Shown here: one piece after another, positions 1 to 8,790 of the stretch
Layout of the letters: each line of letters begins with the position of its first letter
Numbering within the stretch: position 1 is the first letter of the stretch
NCBI RefSeq assembly: GCF_021502675.1
Contig: NZ_JAKFHA010000001.1
Location: 520,855-584,854 of the forward strand
From: Yinghuangia soli
Lineage (GTDB): Bacteria; Actinomycetota; Actinomycetes; Streptomycetales; Streptomycetaceae
Direction: 5' to 3'
DNA: 64,000 nucleotides
Translations under genes and position numbers: made by a program
Notes under the pieces: generated by a model
Seen by the model: the letters and a program-made list of their open reading frames with translations, nothing else
Database searches by the model: none
What the model was told of the DNA's origin: nothing

Positions 1-135
1 CAGCCGCCGGATCTGCTGGCTCAGCGGCGGCTGCGCGATCCCCAGCCGTACCGCCGCCCGCCCGAAATGGAGTTCCTCGGCGAGCACGGCGAAGGCGTGC
101 AACTGGGCGAGGGGAAGTTCCGGCCGGTCGTCCAT
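1..135 (-). CDS. LysR-family regulator, N-terminal part only
   Basis: Only the first 45 codons lie in the window; the gene runs off the left edge. The translated start ([20 protein letters not shown]) leads into a classic LysR winged helix: the segment [20 protein letters not shown] is the recognition-helix region that defines the family. The ATG is the complement of 133-135. It is divergent from the Rid gene at 208, the usual arrangement for a LysR protein and its target, so it may control that gene (inference). The effector domain is outside the window, so no ligand can be suggested. Confidence 0.9.
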   Translation of the reverse strand, partial: MDDRPELPLAQLHAFAVLAEELHFGRAAVRLGIAQPPLSQQIRRL

Positions 136-207
136 ACCTCCAGAGATATCACGTAGCCGCACGACGAGTATTAGACGTATGTCTCCCGCCCACCTACGGT
201 TCGGCGC
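136..207. promoter_or_regulatory. divergent intergenic region, LysR / Rid genes
   Basis: This 72-nt spacer is clearly more AT-rich than its surroundings (around gagatatcac at 143-152 and gagtattagacgtatg at 167-182). It must hold both divergent promoters and, by the usual habit of LysR regulators, their binding site. I could not assign -35/-10 boxes or a convincing T-N11-A motif. Confidence 0.4.
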
Positions 208-597
208 ATGACGACCGAGCGACGTTCCATCCTCAGCGGTTCGACCTTCGAAGAGCAGATCGGCTACGCCCGCGCCGTGGTCGACGGCGACTGGGTGCAC
301 GTGTCCGGGACGACCGGCTTCGACTACGCCGCGATGACGATCTCCGACGACGTCGTGGCGCAGGCCGAGCAGTGCCTGCGCAACATCGCGGCCGCACTCG
401 ACGAGGCGAAGTGCACCTTCGCCGACGTGGTCCGCGTCCGTTACCTCCTGCCCGCCCGCGCCGACTTCGAGCCCTGCTGGCCCGCCCTGCGCCGCGCCTT
501 CGGCGACGTACGCCCGGCCGCGACGATGATGGTCTGCGGCCTCGCCGACCCCCGCATGAAGATCGAGATCGAGGTCTGTGCACGACGCGCTGCCTGA
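208..597 (+). CDS. Rid (YjgF/YER057c/UK114) family protein without the RidA arginine
   Basis: This 129-residue protein is a full-length Rid-family fold; such proteins form trimers and often deaminate reactive imine/enamine metabolites. The strand patterns [14 protein letters not shown] (residues 24-37) and IEIEVCARR at the C-terminus are typical. In RidA proper an arginine near position 105 holds the substrate carboxylate. Here that stretch reads RPAATMMV, with alanine at 105, so the protein probably belongs to one of the Rid subfamilies that lack imine deaminase activity and often sit in catabolic loci. It is divergent from a LysR gene. The family call is firm; the role is unknown. Confidence 0.88.
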   Translation: MTTERRSILSGSTFEEQIGYARAVVDGDWVHVSGTTGFDYAAMTISDDVVAQAEQCLRNIAAALDEAKCTFADVVRVRYLLPARADFEPCWPALRRAFGDVRPAATMMVCGLADPRMKIEIEVCARRAA

Positions 598-632
598 CCC
601 GGGCGCGGCCGCCGACCGGGTAGCTTGGAAGC

Positions 633-1793
633 ATGGCCGGTCGGCGTACTGGTGATGGTGGGGTTGCCCTCGATCAGTCTCTTCAGCTTGTCGTGGAGAG
701 CGGGCGGGGGGCTGCGGACGTCGTGGGGGCGGCGGCGCGGAGGTTGCTCAAGGTGGTGCCGGCGGACGTCTGGTGTGCGGTGCTTCTGGACCCTTCGACG
801 CTGCTGGACACCGGGGGCGTGCACGAGGACGGGTTCCCCGAGCACGTGATGCCCCGGCTCTTCGAGATCGAGCATGTCGAGCACGACGACGTGGACAACT
901 TGCGGGCGCTGACAAGGCGTTCGGTGCCGGTGAGTTCGCTGCACAACTCCACGCAGGGCGACCTCGCTACGAGCAAGTACTACCGCGACATCCTGCGCCC
1001 ACTGGGCCTGGGCGACGAACTTCGGGTGCTGCTGCGCGAGCGCGGCCGCACCTGGGGGATGTTCGTCATGTGCCGCGAGGCGCGCAAGGGCGGGTCGGAA
1101 GCCGGGTTCTCGGCGCGGGATCTTGCGGCGGCGCGGACGTTCTGTGCGCCGACCACGCGTGCGGTACGGCGTTCGCTGGTCGCGACCGGGACCGACTCGG
1201 GACTGGAACTCGCCGCCGACGGCACCGGGTTCGTCGTGCTGGACGAGCACCAAAGGCTCGTCGAGTGCAGCCTCAGTGCGGAACGCCTGATGGCACGCAT
1301 CGAGGAGACGCCGACGAGCGGTCGCCCCAAGTCGTGCCCGCATGCGGTACGGGCTGTCGCGGCGGCGGCTCGGGCGTCGCGGGACGGGGAGACCACGCGT
1401 TCGCTGGTCCGGACGCACAGCGGCCACTGGCTCACCCTGCACGCCTGGCGGCTGGTCACGTCCGACCGTCCGATGACGATGGTGTCGATCGGTCCGCCGG
1501 AGCCGGGCATGCTCATCGCGCTGGTCCTCGAGGCGTACGGTCTGAGCGAGCAGCAGCGCAGGATCGCCCAGTCGGTCCTGCTGGGGCGGTCGAGCCACGA
1601 GATCGTCGTGGAGCTGCACATCACCCGCAACACCCTGAACGACCACTTGGCGAAGATCTTCGACAAGGTCGGCGTCCGCAGTCAGCGCGAGCTGGCAGGC
1701 GCGATCTTCGCGCGGCACTACTGGCCCCGCATCGGGACGGGCCCGCTGGCGCTGGACGGCCGCGTACCTCTGCTCCCGGCCGCCGGCGCCTGA
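633..1793 (+). CDS. LuxR-family regulator with GAF-like sensor region
   Basis: This 386-residue protein ends in a LuxR-type helix-turn-helix (about residues 302-360: [20 protein letters not shown], then [20 protein letters not shown]). The N-terminal 180 residues look like a GAF domain: a globular region ending in a short strand, [24 protein letters not shown]-like segment follows ([20 protein letters not shown]). There is no receiver aspartate motif, so it is not a response regulator; it more likely senses a small molecule. The ATG at 633 is preceded by a weak TTGGAAG. It stands alone between the Rid and TauD genes, so its targets cannot be inferred. Confidence 0.85.
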   Translation: MAGRRTGDGGVALDQSLQLVVESGRGAADVVGAAARRLLKVVPADVWCAVLLDPSTLLDTGGVHEDGFPEHVMPRLFEIEHVEHDDVDNLRALTRRSVPVSSLHNSTQGDLATSKYYRDILRPLGLGDELRVLLRERGRTWGMFVMCREARKGGSEAGFSARDLAAARTFCAPTTRAVRRSLVATGTDSGLELAADGTGFVVLDEHQRLVECSLSAERLMARIEETPTSGRPKSCPHAVRAVAAAARASRDGETTRSLVRTHSGHWLTLHAWRLVTSDRPMTMVSIGPPEPGMLIALVLEAYGLSEQQRRIAQSVLLGRSSHEIVVELHITRNTLNDHLAKIFDKVGVRSQRELAGAIFARHYWPRIGTGPLALDGRVPLLPAAGA

Positions 1794-2151
1794 ACGGACC
1801 GGATGCGGCCGGCCCCCTGCCCTGCGGCGACCGGTCCGCCGAATACCCCACAGTCATGGGGTTATCGCCTCCCCGCCCACTGCCTAGCATCCAACTGTCG
1901 GGCGCGCCGTGGGGGCGGCGGGGGGAGGCGCCCGACGCGTCCGCCGTAGGCGGGGGTACGGGCGCACGCGGGGGCCCACGTCCGGTAGCCGGGTGGGTCC
2001 CCGCCGCCCGTCGGGGCGAAGTTCGGGGCAGCCGCGTCCTTGACTCGGTCGAGGGATTCGGCAAGCATCAACCTAAGAAATTTCCTTAAACGATTGACGG
2101 CGGGACGGCGCCTGGCCCCGTCGCGTGGTTCCCGACGAGAGCAGGCATCCC
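1794..2151. other. 358-nt intergenic region upstream of the first TauD gene
   Basis: No gene is supported here. The stretch holds a short dyad (ACCCCA...TGGGGT, about 1845-1862), a weak promoter-like pair (TTATCG at 1862-1867 and TAGCAT at 1885-1890, 17-nt spacer), a G-rich segment about 1910-1985, and an unusually AT-rich patch at 2068-2092 containing the 15-bp imperfect palindrome listed separately. A TTGACG at 2094-2099 has no matching -10 box. Confidence 0.5.
2074..2088. promoter_or_regulatory. AT-rich 15-bp palindrome, candidate operator
   Basis: TAAGAAATTTCCTTA pairs at six of seven positions around its central T and is an AT island in GC-rich DNA, 63 nt upstream of the dioxygenase start. 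It is a plausible operator for that gene, perhaps for the TetR protein encoded just after it. It does not resemble the operators found at the second TetR/TauD pair (60990-61029). Confidence 0.4.
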
Positions 2152-2934
2152 GTGTCCCTGAGCATCCGTCAACTCCCGCAGGCTCTCGGTGCCGTCGTCA
2201 CCGGACTCCCGGAGAAGTTCGACAGCGTCCTCGGCGAGCAGCTGCACGAGGCGTGGATGGAGCACCTGGTGCTCTTCTTCCCGCAAGCGCACCTCGACGA
2301 CGAGCGGCTCGTCGAACTGGGCTCGCTGTTCGGTGACTTGGCTGCCACCACCCCCGGCGAGGAGAACGACGCACGCGACTACATGACCAAGCTCGGCAAG
2401 GGCGGCGAGATCCTGGAGTTGGACTCCGACAAGGAGCGCGGCGCCAACATCTGGCACACCGACCTGACCTTCGCCGAGACTCCGTCCATCGGCGCACTGC
2501 TGTCCATGCAGGTGTGCCCGGAGCGCGGCGGCGACACGATGTGGCTCAACCAGTACCGGGCGTACGAGACACTCGCCGAGCCGGTCCGCATCCTCGCCGA
2601 CAGCCTCCGCGCCAAGCACGGCCGCGCACCCTTCACCGGCACCGCGGTCCACCCCGTCGTCACCACGCACCCGGTCACCGGCCGCCGGACGCTGTTCGTG
2701 AACCGCGGCTGGACCGCCGGCATCGAAGGGCTGTCCTCGATCGAGAGCAACGCGATCCTGCGCATGCTGTGCGAGCACGCCGAACGTCCGGAGAACACCG
2801 TCCGCTGGACCTGGCAGGCCGGTGACGCCGCCCTGTGGGACAACCGCTGCACCCAGCACTACGCCATCAACGACTACGGGGATGCCAAGCGCGTCCTGCA
2901 CCGCGTCGCCATCTACCCCCGTGCCGCGGCCTGA
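2152..2934 (+). CDS. TauD/TfdA-family Fe(II)/2-oxoglutarate dioxygenase
   Basis: This 260-residue protein belongs to the TauD/TfdA family, which couples 2-oxoglutarate decarboxylation to hydroxylation of a small substrate. The iron ligands are visible as H102-x-D104 in NIWHTDLTF and the distal H250 in RVLHRVAIY. The GTG at 2152 is chosen because the N-terminus SLSIRQLPQALGAVVTGL then aligns with family starts; an in-frame GTG at 2125 would add nine residues. It is followed on the same strand by a TetR gene. A second TauD/TetR pair sits at 60979-61851, but the two dioxygenases clearly differ in sequence. The substrate cannot be read from sequence; taurine specificity is not implied. Confidence 0.88.
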   Translation: MSLSIRQLPQALGAVVTGLPEKFDSVLGEQLHEAWMEHLVLFFPQAHLDDERLVELGSLFGDLAATTPGEENDARDYMTKLGKGGEILELDSDKERGANIWHTDLTFAETPSIGALLSMQVCPERGGDTMWLNQYRAYETLAEPVRILADSLRAKHGRAPFTGTAVHPVVTTHPVTGRRTLFVNRGWTAGIEGLSSIESNAILRMLCEHAERPENTVRWTWQAGDAALWDNRCTQHYAINDYGDAKRVLHRVAIYPRAAA

Positions 2935-3016
2935 TCCGCACGCAATGCGCGTCCGCCGGCGACCCCCGCATATGCGCGGGCGCCTGCGGATTCCGGCGGC
3001 GGACTAACCTTCCTCC

Positions 3017-3676
3017 ATGCCCCGCACCTCACGCCCCGGACCGGTCGACGGCCTGCGCGCCGACACCGCGGAGACCCGCGAGGCCCTGCTGCGCGCCGGT
3101 GCCCGGCTGATCTCCCGGCACGGCCTCGGCATCCCCGTCTCCCGCATCCAGCAGGAGGCCGACCAGCGCAACAAGTCGGCCGTCCAGTACCACTTCGGCT
3201 CCGTCCCCGGACTGGCCGCCGCCATCCTGCGCGACCACCGCATGCAGGTGGACGCCCGCCGCGCCGCGGCCTTGGAAGACCTCGGGCCCGGCGCCGAGGA
3301 CGCGGATCTGCGCACCCTCGTGGGACTCCTGCTCCGCCCCGCCGCCGAGGAGCTGCGCACCCCGGCCGGCCGCGACTACCTGCGCCTGCTGCCCCAGGTC
3401 GCGCACCTCGCGCGGATCCGCACCGGCGACCCGGACGCCCCGCCCGGGCAGGCCCGGGTCCTCGACCTCCTGCACCTCCGCCTCCGGCAGGCGGACGTCC
3501 GCGACGTCGACGAGCGGCTCGCCCTCGCGGTCCAGATGCAGGCCGCCGCCCTCGCCGACCGGGCCCGCCGCATCGACGACGAAGCGGACACCGACCAGGA
3601 GGTCTCCCCCGGCCACGACCGGTTCGTCGAACTCGTCGTCGGCATGCTCACCGCCGCTCTGGCCGACGCGGCGTAG
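3017..3676 (+). CDS. TetR-family transcriptional regulator
   Basis: This 219-residue TetR-type regulator has its DNA-binding domain at residues 15-60. The recognition segment QRNKSAVQYHFGS is nearly the same as QRNNSAVQYHFGT in the regulator at 60167-60997, so both belong to one subfamily. It lies 82 nt downstream of a TauD-type dioxygenase on the same strand and probably controls it (inference from pairing, seen twice in this window). The ligand-binding half is typical in length and ends in a charged helix. Its stop codon lies inside a 16-bp tandem duplication (3667-3698). Confidence 0.9.
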   Translation: MPRTSRPGPVDGLRADTAETREALLRAGARLISRHGLGIPVSRIQQEADQRNKSAVQYHFGSVPGLAAAILRDHRMQVDARRAAALEDLGPGAEDADLRTLVGLLLRPAAEELRTPAGRDYLRLLPQVAHLARIRTGDPDAPPGQARVLDLLHLRLRQADVRDVDERLALAVQMQAAALADRARRIDDEADTDQEVSPGHDRFVELVVGMLTAALADAA

Positions 3677-3698
3677 CACCGTCGCGGCGTAGCACCGA
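3667..3698. repeat. 16-bp tandem duplication at a gene end
   Basis: CGCGGCGTAGCACCG occurs at 3667-3681 and again at 3683-3697, a period of 16 bp. The first copy contains the TAG stop of the TetR gene; the second lies just after it. It looks like a recent slippage duplication with no coding effect. Confidence 0.85.
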
Positions 3699-3766
3699 CA
3701 TGCCGCGCCGTCGCCCGCGGCGGCACCGCGCAGGGCGGGCGGCTTCGCGGCTCCGACGATCCCCGA

Positions 3767-4936
3767 TCATCCGAAGAGCCGGACCAACGCCCCCGGGGCC
3801 AAAGCGTGTTCCTGGGCCAGAGCGATGGCGCCGACGATGGCGGCGCGGTCGCCCAGGGGGCCGGCCTCGATGCGGAGGTTGCGGGTGGCCAGGGGCAGGA
3901 CGCGGCTGTAGACCACGGCCTTGATCTCGGCCAGGACCTCGTCGCCGAGGGCGGTGAAGGCGCCGCCGATGAGGATGCAGCCGGGGTTGTGGAAGCTGAC
4001 GACCGCGGCGAGGATCTCGCCGATCTGCTGGGCGGCGACGCGAAGTGCGCGGCGGGCGGCGGTGTTTCCGTCGACCGCGAGGCGGGCCACGTCGCGTGCG
4101 GTGGCGACGTCCAGGCCGCCGGCGCGCAGCGAGCGGACGAGCGCGGCGCCGGAGGCCACGGCCTCGACGCAGCCGGTGTTGCCGCAGTGGCAGACGACCT
4201 GTTCGTGGCCGGGCAGGCGGATGTGGCCGATGTCGCCCGCGGCGCCCGCGCTGCCGCGGTAGAGGCGTCCCGCGGTGACCGTGCCGCAGCCGATGCCGGT
4301 GCCGATCTTGATGTAGAGCAGGCTGTCCTCGGCGGCGCGGCTGCCGCGGTGCTCGCCGAGGGCCATGAGGTTGACGTCGTTGTCGACGAGGATCGGCACG
4401 GCGCGGTGGTCGGCGAAGAAGGCGGGCACCCGGAAGCCGTCCCAGCCGGCCATGATCGGCGGGCGGACGACCGTGCCGGTGGAGAACTCGACCGGGCCCG
4501 GCACGCCGATCCCGATGCCGCGGACGTCCCGGGCGCCGCGGTCCAGCGAGGCCAGGAGGCCGTGCCAGCCGTCCCGGACGCGTCCGAGCACCCGGTCGGG
4601 GCCGTGGTCGATCACGAGGTCCTCGGACGATTCGGCCAGGATCTCGCCGCCGAGGCCGGCGACCGCGAGCCTGGCGTGCGTGGCGCCGAGGTCGGCGGCC
4701 AGCAGGACGCCGCTGCCCGGCGCGAGCGCGAGGACGGTCGGCGGGCGGCCGCCCTCGGACGCGCCGCTGCCGTGCTCGACGGCCAGGCCGGCGTCCAGGA
4801 GCCGGTTGACCCGCTGGGTCACGGTGGAACGCGAGAGGCCGCAGACGGCGGCGAGTTCCGTCCGGGTCACCGCCCGTCCGCTTGCTATCAGCGCCAACAG
4901 GGCGCTCATCGCCTCGTGTTCCCGGGTCGCGGCCAT
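3767..4936 (-). CDS. ROK-family transcriptional repressor
   Basis: This 389-residue protein has an N-terminal winged helix (about residues 5-55, with GRAVTRTELAAVCGLSRSTV) joined to a ROK kinase-like sugar-binding domain. The ROK zinc signature is present as CHCGNTGCVE. XylR/NagC-type ROK repressors bind sugars or sugar phosphates and leave the DNA. The ATG at 4936 is preferred over open codons further upstream because it starts just before the DNA-binding helices. The gene is divergent from the Gfo/Idh/MocA operon at 5056 and is its most likely repressor. The sugar it senses is unknown. Confidence 0.9.
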   Translation of the reverse strand: MAATREHEAMSALLALIASGRAVTRTELAAVCGLSRSTVTQRVNRLLDAGLAVEHGSGASEGGRPPTVLALAPGSGVLLAADLGATHARLAVAGLGGEILAESSEDLVIDHGPDRVLGRVRDGWHGLLASLDRGARDVRGIGIGVPGPVEFSTGTVVRPPIMAGWDGFRVPAFFADHRAVPILVDNDVNLMALGEHRGSRAAEDSLLYIKIGTGIGCGTVTAGRLYRGSAGAAGDIGHIRLPGHEQVVCHCGNTGCVEAVASGAALVRSLRAGGLDVATARDVARLAVDGNTAARRALRVAAQQIGEILAAVVSFHNPGCILIGGAFTALGDEVLAEIKAVVYSRVLPLATRNLRIEAGPLGDRAAIVGAIALAQEHALAPGALVRLFG

Positions 4937-4963
4937 GGCGGCGATGGTAGGCGGCGGCTGGTT

Positions 4964-4986
4964 CTTATGTCCATATCCGAAATAAG
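4964..4986. promoter_or_regulatory. dyad in the ROK / dehydrogenase divergent promoter
   Basis: CTTAT at 4964-4968 and ATAAG at 4982-4986 form inverted arms about an AT-rich centre (gtccatatccgaa) in the 119-nt divergent spacer. Local AT content is high. It is a candidate operator for the ROK repressor. Confidence 0.4.
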
Positions 4987-5055
4987 TCCGACCACTCTTG
5001 TACGTAACTTGCCTCGCTATTAGCTTCCGGATCACCAAAGTGCGGGAGGGCGTGC

Positions 5056-6415
5056 GTGCGAGCACAGTCATTTGGCGGTGGTGGCAGCGACGGCATCCCC
5101 GGAAGCGGGCAGGGCGCGAACGGCGGCGAGAGCCTCGATGAAGGCGGCGCACCGGAGCGCCCGGTCCTCGGGGTCGCCATGGTCGGCCACGGCTTCATGG
5201 GCGCCGCGCACTCGCAGGCGTGGCGGACCGTCGCCCGCGTCTTCGAGGACGGCCCGGCCCCGCGGATGGCCGTGCTGTGCGGCCGCGACCTCGCCAAGTC
5301 ACGTGCGGCAGCAGCGCGTTGGGGATGGGAGCGGGCGGCCGCCGACTGGCGCGAGGTGCTCGCGGACCCGGATATCGCGATCGTCGACATCTGCACCCCG
5401 TCCGGTACGCACGCCGAAATCGCCGCCGCGGCCCTCGCGGCCGGCAAACACGTACTGTGCGAGAAGCCGCTCGCGAACACCGTCGAGGAGGCTGTGCAGT
5501 TGGCCCCGCACCGCCCGGACCGCGCGCGAACGGTACGGCTCGGTCGCGCTGCTCGGCTTCAACTACCGCCGCGTCCCGGCCGTGGCGCTGGCCCGGCAGT
5601 TGGTCGCCGACGGGCGCCTCGGCCGCATCCGGCACATCCGGGCGCGCTACCTGCAGGATTGGCTGGCCGCACCCGATACGCCGCTGAGCTGGCGGCTGGA
5701 CGCGGACGAGGCCGGCTCGGGTGCGCTCGGCGACATCGGCAGCCACATCCTCGACCTCGCGGCCTACCTGACCGGAGACCGGGTCGTGGCGGTGTCCGCC
5801 GCGACACACACGTTCGTGTCCGAGCGCCCGGCGGCCGGCGGCGGCACCGGGCGGGTGACCGTGGACGACGCGGCGGTCCTGACCGCCCGCACCCGGGACG
5901 GCGCCCTGGCCGTCTTCGAGGTCTCCCGGGCCGCGACCGGCCGCAAGAACGCGCTGTCCATCGAGATCGACGGGGACCGCGGCGCGCTCGCCTTCGACCT
6001 GGAGCGCCTCAACGAGCTGCGCTTCCTGGACGCCGCTGCGCCGCCCGCCGAGCAGGGCTTCCGGACCCTGCTGGCCACCGAGCCCGGCCATCCCTACCTC
6101 CGCGCGTGGTGGCCTCCCGGGCACGTGCTGGGCTGGGAGCACACCTTCACCCACCAGGCGTACGACCTGCTCACCGCGATCGCCGAAGGGCGCCCCGCGG
6201 CGCCGGACTTCACCGACGGCCTCGGCATCCAACTGGTGCTGGACGCGGCCCTGCGCAGTGCGGCGTCGGGGACGTGGCAGGACGTTCCGGACGCCGCGGA
6301 GTCGGTCGCGGCGTACGGCCCGCCGAAAGCTTCGAACGGCGTCGCCTCGCACCGCGCGAGCAACTCGGGCGTCCGCACACCCATCGCCCTCGACGACGAA
6401 AAGGACTCCGTGTGA
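5056..6415 (+). pseudogene. Gfo/Idh/MocA-family dehydrogenase, frameshifted at a C4 run
   Basis: Residues from 5056 read as a normal NAD(P)-dependent sugar dehydrogenase: Rossmann motif GHGFMG, then the family lysine in CEKPLANTVEEAVQL. The frame then fails. Downstream, the +1 frame continues the same protein (RERYGSVALLGFNYRRVPAV, onward to the stop at 6413-6415). Removing one C from the run at 5504-5507 restores a continuous 452-residue protein with a natural join, VQLARTARTARERYGSVAL. Either the gene carries a real one-base insertion or the assembly has a homopolymer error. The GTGA overlap with the next gene (6412) and intact downstream codons favour a very recent event or an error. The GTG start has a GGGAGG site. 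Confidence 0.85.
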
Positions 6416-7566
6416 GCACACCAGCAGAACCCACCGTCCCGGCCATCTGCATCGGCATCGTCGGCTGCGGCAACATCTTCGAGCGGTACGTGCGCGGCAT
6501 CGCGCGCTTCCCCGGACTGCGCATCGTGCACGTCGCCGACGTCGACCCCGAACGCGCCAAGCTGGGCGCCGAGACCGCGCAGGCCGCCGCCCCCGCGGGC
6601 ACCACCGTGCGGCACGGCAGCCTGGCGGACCTGCTCGCCGACCCGGCCGCCGTGATCGTCGTCAACATCACCCCGCCGACCGTGCACGCGCACGTCACCG
6701 AGGCCGCGCTGCGCGCCGGGAAGCACGTGTACGTCGAGAAGCCCATCACCACCGACCTCGGCATCGCCCGCGCGCAGCTGGAGCTGGCCGCTGCGTCGGG
6801 GCTGACAGTCGGCGGCGCCCCGGACACGTTCCTGGGCAGTGCCGGGCAGACCGCGCGGCAGGTGGTCGACGCGGGCACGATCGGCGACCCGGTCGGCGCG
6901 ACCGCGTTCGTCACGCACAGCCGCGCCGAGACCTGGCATCCGGACCCGACTTTCCTGTTCAAGCCCGGCGGCGGGCCGGTGCTCGACCTGGGGCCTTACT
7001 ACGTCACGCAGTTGGTGAACTGCCTGGGGCCGGTGGCGGAGGTGTACGGGACGGCCCGGGTGGGTGCGCCCGTGCGCGCCGTGACCGCGCCGGGCCGGCT
7101 GGTCGACAGCATCGACGTCGAGGTCGAGACGCACGCCAACGCGGTGCTGACGTTCGCCTCCGGGGTCCTGGCGAGCATGGTGCTCAGCTTCGACATCTGG
7201 GACCACAACCTGCCGTACCTGGAGATCTACGGAACGCGCGGCACGCTGAGCATCCCGGACCCCAACGCGTACGACGGCGACGTCAAGGTCCGCCTGCACG
7301 GCGCCGAGGACTGGACCGTCGTGCCGCCCGTGCTGCCGGTCCAGGGGCCCGCGGACTCCTTCGAACACCAGATGCTGCGCGGGCCGGGCGTCGCCGACCT
7401 GGCCGCCGCGCTGCACGGCGCGCCGCACCGGGCGACCGGCGGCCTGGCCCTGCACGTCCTCGAAGTCCTGGACGCCATCGGCACGTCGGGCAAGGCCCGT
7501 ACGCCGGCCGCGATGACGACCACGTGCGCACGCCCGGCCGCGGCTGCCGCGGTCGCCGCGGATTGA
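6412..7566 (+). CDS. Gfo/Idh/MocA-family oxidoreductase
   Basis: This 384-residue NAD(P)-dependent dehydrogenase is of the glucose-fructose oxidoreductase/inositol dehydrogenase type. The cofactor loop GIVGCGNIF is at residues 15-23, and the family lysine is in YVEKPI. The C-terminal half forms the usual beta-sheet substrate domain. The GTG start overlaps the previous gene's stop as GTGA, so the two dehydrogenases are translationally coupled. Paired members of this family plus a TIM-barrel isomerase commonly process keto-sugars, inositols or sugar acids. Which of these applies here is not evident, and no sugar transporter is next to the operon. Confidence 0.9.
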   Translation: MSTPAEPTVPAICIGIVGCGNIFERYVRGIARFPGLRIVHVADVDPERAKLGAETAQAAAPAGTTVRHGSLADLLADPAAVIVVNITPPTVHAHVTEAALRAGKHVYVEKPITTDLGIARAQLELAAASGLTVGGAPDTFLGSAGQTARQVVDAGTIGDPVGATAFVTHSRAETWHPDPTFLFKPGGGPVLDLGPYYVTQLVNCLGPVAEVYGTARVGAPVRAVTAPGRLVDSIDVEVETHANAVLTFASGVLASMVLSFDIWDHNLPYLEIYGTRGTLSIPDPNAYDGDVKVRLHGAEDWTVVPPVLPVQGPADSFEHQMLRGPGVADLAAALHGAPHRATGGLALHVLEVLDAIGTSGKARTPAAMTTTCARPAAAAAVAAD

Positions 7567-7625
7567 ACGGTCCCGCACACCGCGCTGCTGAATCGGATCA
7601 GCTGCCCACTCCGAGAGGATCCCGC

Positions 7626-8636
7626 ATGTCTGCTCCCGAGCCGACCCCCGCCGCCACCGCACCCGCACCCGCGAGGCCGGGCGCACCCCGCGAGACGCCC
7701 GAACCCCTGTACGCCGTCGACCTGATCACCTTCTACCACCCGGAGTTCTGGGGCCTGGCCTCCTACGACGAGTTGGTCGCCAAGACCGCCGCCGAGCCCC
7801 GCTGGTTCTGGGACCGCTGCCTCGACGCGCTCGAGGAAGCAGGCGTGCCCGGCCTGGAGATGACCTTCCCGCCCGGCGACCGGCACTCCGCGGTGGCCGC
7901 GTACGGCTCCCCCGAGGGCTTCGCCGAGGCGTTGGCGGCGCGCGGGCTCACCCTGGTCAGCGGCTTCTTCGCGGACATCGACCGGACCGAGTGGCGTACC
8001 GCCGAGGGCCGCGCCGCGATCCTGCGCTCGGCCGCCGAGTACGCCGAGTTCGTGGCCCGGGCCGGCGGTTCGGTCCTCGTCGCCGGCCTCCCGCTGCGCC
8101 GCACCGTGGGCGCGCAGCCCGCGCAGTTCGTCGACATGGCCACCGCCGGCCCGCTCGCCGACCTGGCCAACGAGATCGGCGACGCGACGCTGCGCCACGG
8201 GGTCCGCCTGGCGCTGCACACCGAGGCCCACTCGATGCTGGCCACCGGCCGCGACGTCGACCTGTTCATGCTGCTCACCGACCCGATGTACGTGGGGCTG
8301 TGCCCCGACACCGCGCACCTCACGCTGTCCGGCGCCGACCCCGTGCAGGTGGTGTCGCGGCACCGCGAGCGCATCGTGCTGGCGCACTGGAAGGACGCGC
8401 TCGGCCGGGCGCCGATGGACGTCGAGATCGACGAGCAGATCTACGCCGCGCACGGGCCGTACTTCTGCCCGCTGGGCAGCGGCGTCGTGGACTGGTTCGG
8501 GTGGGCCCGGCTGATGCGCGAGATCGGCTTCACCGCGCCGACGCTGCTCGAACTCGACATGGTCCCGGACCCGGTCGCGGAGATGCAGGCGGCGCGGCGG
8601 TTCGTGTCCACTTCGCTGGCACCGCTCTACATGTAG
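7626..8636 (+). CDS. sugar phosphate isomerase/epimerase-type TIM barrel
   Basis: This 336-residue protein is of the xylose-isomerase-like/AP-endonuclease-2 TIM-barrel family. Typical metal-ligand positions are present: Glu in LALHTEAHSM, Asp in GLCPDTAHLTL, His in IVLAHWKDA, and Glu in TLLELDMVPD. This suggests an active isomerase, epimerase, dehydratase or keto-sugar lyase. The ATG at 7626 has a good GAGAGG site at 7613-7618. The first 30 residues are a Pro/Ala-rich tail. It is the third gene of the ROK-controlled operon, 59 nt after the second dehydrogenase, and presumably acts on the dehydrogenase product. Confidence 0.87.
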   Translation: MSAPEPTPAATAPAPARPGAPRETPEPLYAVDLITFYHPEFWGLASYDELVAKTAAEPRWFWDRCLDALEEAGVPGLEMTFPPGDRHSAVAAYGSPEGFAEALAARGLTLVSGFFADIDRTEWRTAEGRAAILRSAAEYAEFVARAGGSVLVAGLPLRRTVGAQPAQFVDMATAGPLADLANEIGDATLRHGVRLALHTEAHSMLATGRDVDLFMLLTDPMYVGLCPDTAHLTLSGADPVQVVSRHRERIVLAHWKDALGRAPMDVEIDEQIYAAHGPYFCPLGSGVVDWFGWARLMREIGFTAPTLLELDMVPDPVAEMQAARRFVSTSLAPLYM

Positions 8637-8790
8637 ACGAGCCTGAATGATCTGACGAGGACTCAGAACGACAACTGAATCTTTGAAGAGAGCACGTCAT
8701 TTTCGCCGGAACGGGAACAACGGGCGGACACCGATCGCTGGACGACGACACCACGGAGTACCCGACACTGCCGTGTCCGAGAGGATCACC

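Noticed and set aside
3806-5023. Long plus-strand open frame across the ROK gene
   Set aside because: It has no recognisable domain, while the minus-strand reading is an intact ROK repressor with its zinc motif.
5056-7566. A single 836-residue fusion of two dehydrogenases
   Set aside because: Between about 5510 and 6411 this frame is a shifted, Arg/Pro-rich reading. The true protein continues in the next frame, and the second gene has its own GTG start.
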